Shown here piece after piece: positions 5,817 to 11,910 of a stretch of DNA of 15,844 bases. Below the pieces are notes generated by a model that saw only the letters and a program-made list of their open reading frames with translations, was not told where the DNA came from and did no database searches. A program made the translations under genes and the position numbers. How positions within the stretch are numbered: the stretch's first letter is position 1; the number at the start of each line of letters is the position of its first letter. The stretch lies in NCBI GenBank assembly GCA_934167165.1, contig CAKPKG010000031.1, forward strand, positions 1 to 15,844, written 5' to 3'. This DNA comes from an uncultured Clostridia bacterium. GTDB taxonomy: Bacteria; Bacillota; Clostridia; TANB77; CAG-508.

Positions 5817-6709
5817 CTTTGTTTCCTCCTTTGTTTTCTAAAAGCTCTAGACCTATTAAGGCTTTATATTTGCCGGTTTTACTTAAATTTCCATCATATA
5901 TACCTATTATTATATTTTTTATAAACAATACATCATCTTGAGTGTTTATTGCTAATCCATCTGCCTTTATTCCAATTAGCATTCCATTTTCTTTGCCCAA
6001 TGACATAAATGGTATTAATCTTATTTTAGATAAATATTCTCCTAATGCTATTTCTTTGCCTTCGATAATATTTGATAGATTATTTAATATCTCTTCTGGT
6101 ATTACTCCTTTTAATATGTCTTTTTCTACAACAGCTACAGGTATCTTTGTAATTGGTTCCTTTAAAAAATTACCTGTATCGATTATTGCTTTTGTATACA
6201 CGGTATTTGAATTTATATTAATTTTGATATTGCAAAACATATCTTTTTTAGTTAATTTTCCTTTAATATTTTTAAATGCAGTTGTTATAATAATAAATCC
6301 AAACATTCCCCCTGCTAACACTATTTTTATTGGATATGTACCTATTAATACCCCGTTTTTCCATTAATATGTTTTGTGGGCTTACAAAATATAAAAGTGC
6401 AAATGCAACTCCACCAAATGTAAATGAGGTTAAATAAAATATTATTAGTTCTTTAAAAAATGTTTTTATATTTAATGGTTTAAAAGCAATGTATACCATA
6501 GCAATAGAAAGTATTATCTTTAAAAATATGTTGGAACATATTTCCAGTATAGACATGTATGAAATTACTGCATAAATACTTCCAATAGTACTTGATATAA
6601 GAGTTCTAGTTATTTTTATTTGTGCTTTTATAATTATTCCTGTTGCAAATATAATAATATAATTCATAAATAAATTTTCTAAAAAAATTATATCTATATA
6701 TATGGTCAA
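5788..6709 (-). pseudogene. spoIIGA: Pro-sigma-E processing peptidase SpoIIGA, frameshifted
   Basis: SpoIIGA is the membrane-embedded aspartic protease that cleaves pro-sigma-E in the mother cell. The N-terminal half (6709 down to about 6360) carries about five membrane helices, starting IDIIFLENLFMNYIIIFATG. The C-terminal half carries the protease domain with catalytic IIDTGNFLKEP near plus position 6180. The two halves are in different frames. Reading through PQNILM, the N-terminal frame turns to nonsense (EKRGINRYISNK); dropping one A from the A5 run (T5 at 6356-6360 on plus) restores MENGVLIGTYPIKIVLAGG. The repaired protein would be about 306 aa, close to the ~309 of B. subtilis. Start is a TTG at 6707-6709 after GAGGTGA. 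The gene directly precedes and overlaps sigE, as expected. If the shift is real, the protease would be lost; a homopolymer error is an equally good explanation. Confidence 0.9.
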
Positions 6710-6768
6710 TAGGTCACCTCGTATTCCTTATTATTTTGTATAAATCTGAATACTCATCTGTGCTAAAT

Positions 6769-6801
6769 ATTGTACTACTTGTTATTCAAATAATGTGTCA
6801 C
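6769..6801 (-). promoter_or_regulatory. Possible Spo0A-type promoter of spoIIGA-sigE with long spacer
   Basis: On the minus strand GTGACA (6796-6801) and TACAAT (6769-6774) are 21 bp apart. The B. subtilis spoIIG promoter is known for an over-long (about 22 bp) spacer that needs phosphorylated Spo0A. I see no convincing TGTCGAA-type 0A box, so this is tentative. Confidence 0.3.
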
Positions 6802-6813
6802 TTCTTGAAGGCG

Positions 6814-6848
6814 AAAAAAAGAAATAATCTACTAAATTAGATTATTTC
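6814..6848 (-). terminator. Terminator after ftsZ
   Basis: GAAATAATCTA (6821-6831) and TAGATTATTTC (6838-6848) form a perfect 11-bp stem with a 6-nt loop. On the minus strand it is followed directly by a T7 run (A run at 6814-6820). It separates ftsAZ transcription from the spoIIGA promoter region, which matters because spoIIGA-sigE should be silent in growth. Confidence 0.85.
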
Positions 6849-6924
6849 TTCTTCATTTTTCTTTTAATAATTGTTGTATTGGAAAAATCGACTTTTATCT
6901 TAAGTACATTTTAAATTTTCCGTT

Positions 6925-8046
6925 TTATTTATTTCCTTTTTTTCTTAAGAAAGATGGTATGTCTAAATCGTTTTGTGTTTCTTTACTTTCTGTTGGTGTT
7001 GGTATTGAATTGATCTTTTTATTCCAAGTATTGGTTACTAAATTTTCAACACCTATGCTTGAGATTGGTGCTTCTTGTTTTTCAAAACCTGTTGCAATAA
7101 CTGTAATTGAAATTTCATCTCCTAAACTTTCATCTGTAACTACACCAAATATAATATTTGCTTCTGGATCAACACTTCTTTGTACTAATTCTGCTGCTGT
7201 ATTTGCTTCTTGTAATCCTAAATCATTTCCACCTGTAATATTTATTATAACTCCTCTTGCTCCTTCTATTGATGTTTCTAGTAATGGACTTTGGATAGCT
7301 TGTTTTGCAGCATCTTCTGCTCTGTTTTCTCCACTAGCTCTACCTATACCCATATGAGCCATACCTGTATTTAGCATTACTGTTTTAACATCTGCAAAGT
7401 CAAGGTTAATTAATCCTGGTACAGATATTAAATCAGATATACCTTGAACACCTTGTCTTAAAACATCATCAGCCATTTTAAAAGCTTCTACAATTGATGT
7501 TCTTCTATCAATTATCTGTAATAATTTATCATTTGGTATTACAACTAGTGTATCAACTTTTTCTTTTAAATTTACAATTCCTTTTTCTGCTTGAGTAAGT
7601 CTTTTCTTTCCTTCAAAAGTAAATGGTTTTGTTACAACACCTATTGTTAATATTCCTAATTCTTTTGCTGCTGCTGCAACTATTGGAGCTGCTCCTGTTC
7701 CTGTTCCTCCGCCCATTCCGGCTGTAACGAATACCATATCTGCTCCTCTTAACATTTCAGCAATTTCAGCTTTGCTTTCTTCTGCTGCTTGCATTCCAAT
7801 GTCTGGATTTGCTCCAGCACCAAGTCCTCTTGTTAATTTTTCTCCAATTTGAATTTTTGAATTAGCTTTTGATAATTGAAGAGCTTGTCTATCTGTATTA
7901 ATTGCTATAAATTCTACACCTTTTATTCCTGATTCAATCATTCTATTTATAGCATTATTTCCTGCTCCTCCTACACCTATAACTTTAATAGTTGCTGTTC
8001 CGTCCATCATGTAATTATTGTTTTCATCATAATCTGTTTCCATCAT
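6925..8046 (-). CDS. ftsZ: Cell division GTPase FtsZ
   Basis: The tubulin-like GTPase that polymerises into the division ring at mid-cell and, in spore formers, near a pole. At 373 aa it is complete. The GTP-binding domain has KVIGVGGAGNNAINRM (about residues 21-36), VTAGMGGGTGTGAAP with tubulin signature GGGTGTG at 112-118, and PNDKLL near 171. The T7 catalytic loop is NLDFADV at 214-220. A linker of roughly 40 residues leads to the conserved C-terminal tail DIPSFLRKK (362-370), which docks FtsA and other ring proteins. The start has two tandem ATGs (8041-8046) preceded by AAGGAGG at 9 nt from the first, so the first is used or both are. It lies 72 bp after ftsA with no terminator between, and is followed by a strong terminator at 6814-6848. 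Confidence 0.98.
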   Translation of the reverse strand: MMETDYDENNNYMMDGTATIKVIGVGGAGNNAINRMIESGIKGVEFIAINTDRQALQLSKANSKIQIGEKLTRGLGAGANPDIGMQAAEESKAEIAEMLRGADMVFVTAGMGGGTGTGAAPIVAAAAKELGILTIGVVTKPFTFEGKKRLTQAEKGIVNLKEKVDTLVVIPNDKLLQIIDRRTSIVEAFKMADDVLRQGVQGISDLISVPGLINLDFADVKTVMLNTGMAHMGIGRASGENRAEDAAKQAIQSPLLETSIEGARGVIINITGGNDLGLQEANTAAELVQRSVDPEANIIFGVVTDESLGDEISITVIATGFEKQEAPISSIGVENLVTNTWNKKINSIPTPTESKETQNDLDIPSFLRKKGNK

Positions 8047-8118
8047 AGTGTTAATCCTCCTTTTTAGTTTTGAATTTGGCCTTTCCCAAATATATATTTT
8101 TTAAAATTTAAAACTTAA

Positions 8119-9348
8119 TTATGAATAAAAAAACTCTTTTATTCTTTCTAATATATTTCTAAATATATTATCATCTGATATTGTATCTATACTACTAGAA
8201 ACTGTTTTCGCAAATGGTCTTGAAGCAATATATTTTATTAACGCATAACTAGACCTGTAATTTGGTTTTATTGTACTTACTAATCTTCCTGTTGATATTT
8301 TTACTGGTATATTTAATGTTATTTTTCCTGCTACATCACTTTTATTAATATTAGTTATACCTTGTCCTGTTAAAATAACATTATTTATATTTGCTTTTAC
8401 TCCAGCATTTGTTATATCTTTATTAACCAAAGAAAACATTTCCTCTACTCTTGCTTCTATTACTTCTATTAGCTCAGAGCTTTTAATTGTTTTTGTTCTT
8501 TCTTCACCTTTATATGTATTTAATATTATATCAGTGTCATTATCTATAAATGATTTTAATGCTAAACCATATTGTCTTTTTAATCTGTCAGCTTCCTCTT
8601 CACTTATATTAAACACATATGCAATGTCTGATGTAATGTTATCTCCGCCTAATGGAATCGTATTTGTATAAACAAATGATTTTCCTTCAAATACACCTAT
8701 ATCTGTATTTCCTGCGCCTATGTCTAATATCATTACATTGTCTGTTAACTCATTTCTGTCTAACACAAGCTCTCTTTCTGAAAGAACATTTGGAACAATT
8801 CCATCTATTTCTATTCCTGCTTTTTTAAATACACTTGTTAATTGTTTTATATAATCCTTGTCAGCTAAAACAACTTGTCCTTTTACCGTAAAAGTTGAGC
8901 TTAAGCTTCCTACTGGATCATCTACTATTCTTCCATTATCTAAAGAAAATTCATTTGCTACTATATCTATTAAAACTTTATTTTCTGGTATATCTATATC
9001 TCTAACTTGCATAATTGCAGAAGCTACATCTTTGCTAGATATTCCGGCATATTTATCCCTTGCTTCTTTCAAAATACTATTTTGCACAATTGTAATGTAT
9101 TTCCCTGGTATTGTTACATAAGCTGAATGTATTTTGATATTGGCTTCTTGTTCTGCAAATTCTATTGTTTTTGCAATTGAATTTGCTACTTCTTCTTCAT
9201 CTGTAATTTTTGACTTTTTAACACCAAAACATTTGCACTCACTGTTTGCAATAACTTCAATTTGATTAAAGTTGTTAACCTCTCCAACAGTAGCATTTAC
9301 TTTGGATGTTCCTATGTCAATACCTACAATTATATCACCAATTGCCAA
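8119..9348 (-). CDS. ftsA: Cell division protein FtsA
   Basis: An actin-like ATPase that tethers FtsZ filaments to the membrane and recruits later division proteins. Actin-fold motifs are present: the phosphate-1 loop VGIDIGTSKV near the N-terminus, the FtsA-specific 1C/SHS2 domain (about residues 80-165, including AYVTIPGKYI and DIPENKVLIDIVANEFSLD), the phosphate-2 loop ILDIGAGNTDIGVF, and an adenosine motif VILTGQGI, where Q replaces the usual second G of LTGG. The C-terminus NIFRNILERIKEFFYS is a good amphipathic membrane-targeting helix. The longest frame begins at an ATG at 9361-9363, but that codon forms part of ATGGAGG and has no ribosome site of its own. The GGAGG lies 8 nt before a TTG at 9346-9348, so I place the start there (409 aa, starting MAIGDIIVGIDIG). 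It has its own TTGACA promoter and precedes ftsZ. Confidence 0.95.
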   Translation of the reverse strand: MAIGDIIVGIDIGTSKVNATVGEVNNFNQIEVIANSECKCFGVKKSKITDEEEVANSIAKTIEFAEQEANIKIHSAYVTIPGKYITIVQNSILKEARDKYAGISSKDVASAIMQVRDIDIPENKVLIDIVANEFSLDNGRIVDDPVGSLSSTFTVKGQVVLADKDYIKQLTSVFKKAGIEIDGIVPNVLSERELVLDRNELTDNVMILDIGAGNTDIGVFEGKSFVYTNTIPLGGDNITSDIAYVFNISEEEADRLKRQYGLALKSFIDNDTDIILNTYKGEERTKTIKSSELIEVIEARVEEMFSLVNKDITNAGVKANINNVILTGQGITNINKSDVAGKITLNIPVKISTGRLVSTIKPNYRSSYALIKYIASRPFAKTVSSSIDTISDDNIFRNILERIKEFFYS

Positions 9349-9356
9349 GACAAATT

Positions 9357-9361
9357 CCTCC
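9357..9361 (-). promoter_or_regulatory. Ribosome site deciding the ftsA TTG start
   Basis: GGAGG overlaps the upstream in-frame ATG (9361-9363) and is spaced 8 nt from TTG 9346-9348. The sequence before that ATG (AATATACTGTAAAA) has no Shine-Dalgarno match. Confidence 0.7.
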
Positions 9362-9391
9362 ATTTTTACAGTATATTTTTTTGCTGCTACT

Positions 9392-9420
9392 AGAATATTA
9401 TATTTTATTCAAAATGTCAA
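9392..9420 (-). promoter_or_regulatory. Promoter of ftsA-ftsZ
   Basis: On the minus strand a perfect TTGACA (9415-9420), 17 bp, then TATTCT (9392-9397). It is preceded upstream by the 11-bp-period repeat array at 9424-9465. Confidence 0.7.
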
Positions 9421-9423
9421 TAG

Positions 9424-9465
9424 AATTTGTTACATTTTTGTAATATTTTCGTAACGTTTTCGTAA
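9424..9465. repeat. Four 9-bp repeats with an exact 11-bp period upstream of ftsA
   Basis: On plus: AATTTGTTA (9424), TTTTTGTAA (9435), TTTTCGTAA (9446) and TTTTCGTAA (9457), each exactly 11 bp apart and separated by 2 bp. On the minus strand the unit reads TTACGAAAA. The array ends 3 bp from the -35 box. Helically phased A-tracts suggest an UP-element or curved DNA, or an array of regulator sites. Confidence 0.6.
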
Positions 9466-9472
9466 TAATAAA

Positions 9473-9526
9473 GTCAGAATCCAAAAGTTACAAAAATCCA
9501 ATTTCCCTAGTAACTTTGTTTCTGAC
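9473..9526 (-). terminator. Hairpin after the femX-like gene
   Basis: On the minus strand GTCAGAA, CAAAGTTAC and the matching GTAACTTT, TTCTGAC form a long, slightly bulged stem around a 19-nt loop, starting 6 nt after the stop codon. The tail TTTATTATT is a weak U tract, so termination may be partial. Confidence 0.5.
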
Positions 9527-9532
9527 ATTTAT

Positions 9533-10588
9533 TTATTTCCTCTTAATTTTATTCTTTAAAAGTCCATATTTTCTATACATAAATGACAGCATTTTAAACA
9601 TATTATTTGTAATTGGATTAAATATTGCATAAATCTCACCTATGAATTCTGTAAAATCTGGATTAAATCCTTTTTTAAATTTGTATACACCATATGACCC
9701 AGATTTTTCATCTTTGAATCCAGATATTCCTCTAAAATCATAAACATCACATTTGTTCTCTAAGGCCCATTTTATCATTTCCCATTGTAACAAATAATTA
9801 GGCATTAGGTTTCTTTTTTCATTTTTACTTCCACCATATAAATACCAAACTTTGTTCCCATATAAAATAGGCATAGTTGCAGCAATAACTTCTCCTTCAT
9901 ATTCTGCAAGCATTATTCTAACATGTTCTGGACCTAAACAATCATATATTTTCTTATAATACTCAAGACTTCTAATTATAAAATCATCTCTATTTCCAGT
10001 CTCTTGCATTGTTTTATAAAATTCTGGCAAGTCTTCCTTTGTTCCAACTCTTATTGTAACGCCTTTTCTTACTGCCAATCTAATGTTGTATCTAGTTTTT
10101 TGATGAAATGATTGTAAAAGTTCTTCTTCCGTCTTATTTGTTAGATTTAATCTAAACACATATTTGGGTTGTATTACATCATTTATACTTTTAATATTAT
10201 CTTTTGCCTTTAACCCAGCATTTTCTATTATTCTTTTAAATCTTTCATCACTTACTAAAACATCTGGATCTGCTCTAAAAATAAATGCTTTATATTCTTT
10301 AGCTATCCCTTTAATTTCATTTACTAATTCTTTAATAATTTTTTCATCATATATATCACAAATTGGGCCTCTAGGTGCATACATTATATATTTATTTAGT
10401 ACTGGCACCTTTCTTAATAAAATACTTAAATATGCATTTATCTTTCCATTTTCATCACGTAATACAATTTCTTCATGTTTCCACTCTGACTTTACTTGTG
10501 CCCACTCTGGTGATTGTAAAAAGTGTGCTCTTTCATGATTTATAATAAATTCTTCTATTTCTTTTCTTTCATTTGAATTTGTTTTCAA
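9533..10588 (-). CDS. FemABX-family peptidyltransferase (FemX-like)
   Basis: A FemA/FemX-type enzyme that uses aminoacyl-tRNA to add an amino acid to the peptidoglycan stem peptide on lipid II, at the inner face of the membrane. Family features: FLQSPEWAQVK near the N-terminus, YIMYAPRGP (about residue 70), FHQKTRYNIRLAVRKGV mid-protein marking the start of the second GNAT-like lobe, then VWYLYGGSKNEKRNLMPNYLLQWEMI, and near the end VYDFRGISG followed by GVYKFKKGFNPDFTEFIGE. About 351 aa, the common length for single FemX-like proteins without a coiled-coil arm. The amino acid added cannot be read from sequence. The open frame begins at a GTG (10598-10600), but that codon is part of GAGGTGG, which sits 8 nt before a TTG at 10586-10588; I prefer the TTG. 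It lies 37-49 bp after prfA, probably in one transcript. Confidence 0.92.
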   Translation of the reverse strand: MKTNSNERKEIEEFIINHERAHFLQSPEWAQVKSEWKHEEIVLRDENGKINAYLSILLRKVPVLNKYIMYAPRGPICDIYDEKIIKELVNEIKGIAKEYKAFIFRADPDVLVSDERFKRIIENAGLKAKDNIKSINDVIQPKYVFRLNLTNKTEEELLQSFHQKTRYNIRLAVRKGVTIRVGTKEDLPEFYKTMQETGNRDDFIIRSLEYYKKIYDCLGPEHVRIMLAEYEGEVIAATMPILYGNKVWYLYGGSKNEKRNLMPNYLLQWEMIKWALENKCDVYDFRGISGFKDEKSGSYGVYKFKKGFNPDFTEFIGEIYAIFNPITNNMFKMLSFMYRKYGLLKNKIKRK

Positions 10589-10596
10589 TATAAATT

Positions 10597-10603
10597 CCAC
10601 CTC
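10597..10603 (-). promoter_or_regulatory. Ribosome site deciding the femX-like TTG start
   Basis: GAGGTGG covers the in-frame GTG (10598-10600) and is 8 nt from TTG 10586-10588. Nothing resembling a ribosome site lies before the GTG. Confidence 0.6.
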
Positions 10604-10637
10604 ATATTTTGCTAATTTATGGATTATTTTTCCAGCA

Positions 10638-11693
10638 TTATTGACCTTTTAATTTCTCTGCTCTATCTGCTGCTATTAAATTATTTATCATTTCATCTAA
10701 ATCTCCATTTAGGAAATTTTCCATTTGATATATACTCATACCTATTCTATGATCTGTAATTCTTCCTTGTGGGTAATTATATGTTCTTATTTTCTCACTT
10801 CTATCTCCACTACCAACTTGCGATTTTCTTTCATTTGCAAGTTCTGCATCTTGTTTTGCTTTTTCCTGCTCATATATTCTAGATTTTAATAATCTCATTG
10901 CATACTCTCTATTTTGAGTTTGTGATCTTTCTGTTTGACATTCTGCTACTATTCCTGTTGGTTCATGTATTAACCTTACTGCTGAAGATGTTTTGTTAAT
11001 ATGTTGTCCACCTGCGCCAGATGCTCTAAACACTTCCATTTTTACATCTGCTGGATTTATTTCTATTTCTACATCTTCTACAACTGGCAATACTGCAACT
11101 GTTGCTGTTGATGTGTGAATTCTTCCACTACTTTCAGTATCTGGAACCCTTTGAACTCTATGAACACCACTTTCGAATTTTAGTCTACTATATGCGCCTT
11201 TACCAGTAACCATAAATGTTACTTCTTTATATCCACCAAGTCCTGTTTCATTTTCGTTAAGTACATCTATTTTCCAATGTTTTGTTTCTGCATACATTGA
11301 GTACATTCTAAATAAAGTTCCTGCAAATAGTGCTGCTTCATCTCCTCCAGCACCTGCTCTTATTTCACATATTATATTTTTATCATCATCTGGATCTTTA
11401 GGAATTAATAAAAACTTTAATTCTTCTTCTATTTTAGGAAGTTTTTCTTTTAATTCTTGATATTCAACTTCCGCAAGTTCTTTTAATTCTTTATCAGCCA
11501 TCATTTCTTTTGCTTCTTCCATTGCTGCTTTTGTTTTTTTGTATTCTTTATATTTTTCTGCAACATCTACTAATGCAGCATGCTCTTTCATATATTTTTG
11601 CCATTCACTTTGTTTAGCAATAATTTCTGGATCACTAATCTTTTTATTTAGTTCTTCATATCTCTTTTCTACGTCTTCTAATTTTTGAAACAT
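10638..11693 (-). CDS. prfA: Peptide chain release factor 1 (RF1)
   Basis: RF1 recognises UAA and UAG stop codons in the ribosomal A site and triggers peptide release. At 351 aa it is full length. Domain 1 is a long helical region (residues 1-100). The codon-recognition PxT motif is PDT at 184-186 within HRVQRVPDTESSGRIHTST; the variable middle residue is D rather than the A or V common elsewhere, and PxT itself distinguishes RF1 from RF2 (SPF). The catalytic GGQ is at 228-230 (RASGAGGQHINKTSSAVR); its Gln is the target of PrmC methylation. The C-terminal GDRSEKIRTYNYPQGRITDHRIG is canonical. The ATG follows AAGGAGAGG, and a strong promoter lies at 11720-11748. A MITE-like element starts 12 bp beyond the -35 box. 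The femX-like gene follows. Confidence 0.98.
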   Translation of the reverse strand: MFQKLEDVEKRYEELNKKISDPEIIAKQSEWQKYMKEHAALVDVAEKYKEYKKTKAAMEEAKEMMADKELKELAEVEYQELKEKLPKIEEELKFLLIPKDPDDDKNIICEIRAGAGGDEAALFAGTLFRMYSMYAETKHWKIDVLNENETGLGGYKEVTFMVTGKGAYSRLKFESGVHRVQRVPDTESSGRIHTSTATVAVLPVVEDVEIEINPADVKMEVFRASGAGGQHINKTSSAVRLIHEPTGIVAECQTERSQTQNREYAMRLLKSRIYEQEKAKQDAELANERKSQVGSGDRSEKIRTYNYPQGRITDHRIGMSIYQMENFLNGDLDEMINNLIAADRAEKLKGQ

Positions 11694-11719
11694 ACTATAC
11701 CTCTCCTTTTAACCTAATT

Positions 11720-11748
11720 ATTATACACAACTATTGCAGATTTTTCAA
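11720..11748 (-). promoter_or_regulatory. Promoter of prfA
   Basis: On the minus strand TTGAAA (11743-11748), 17 bp, perfect TATAAT (11720-11725). The leader to the ribosome site is short. Confidence 0.8.
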
Positions 11749-11760
11749 CTTTAAACGGAT

Positions 11761-11910
11761 ATAAATTGGAATTTGTTTTATTGAGGTGAGAGGTGTGATG
11801 TGGGAGGTGTGATGTGGGAGGTGGGATTTATATGGTCAAGGCTTCATAGACTTTTCTCTATTTTCACACTTCACACCTCAAACATCGCACTTCGTGAAAT
11901 TCCAATTTAT
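11761..11910. mobile_element. MITE-like hairpin element, copy 2
   Basis: About 150 bp with perfect 14-bp terminal inverted repeats ATAAATTGGAATTT (11761-11774) and AAATTCCAATTTAT (11897-11910). The inner arm GAGGTGAGAGGTGTGA (11783-11798) pairs with TCACACTTCACACCTC (11864-11879) at 14 of 16. It is homologous along its length to copy 1 (3640-3776) but carries an extra duplication of GTGATGTGGGAG. The right end overlaps the stop codon of yhaN (11907-11909). No coding capacity and no transposase in the window, so any movement would be driven in trans. Confidence 0.8.

Noticed and set aside
5788..6321. Separate small gene for a soluble aspartic protease
   Set aside because: The GTG start has no ribosome site and the sequence continues the SpoIIGA membrane half after a one-base shift.
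9424..9465. Mini CRISPR array
   Set aside because: Units are 9 bp with 2-bp gaps, far too short for repeats and spacers, and no cas genes are present.
11694..11760. T-box or other leader RNA for prfA
   Set aside because: The promoter lies so close to the start codon that no room remains for a leader structure.
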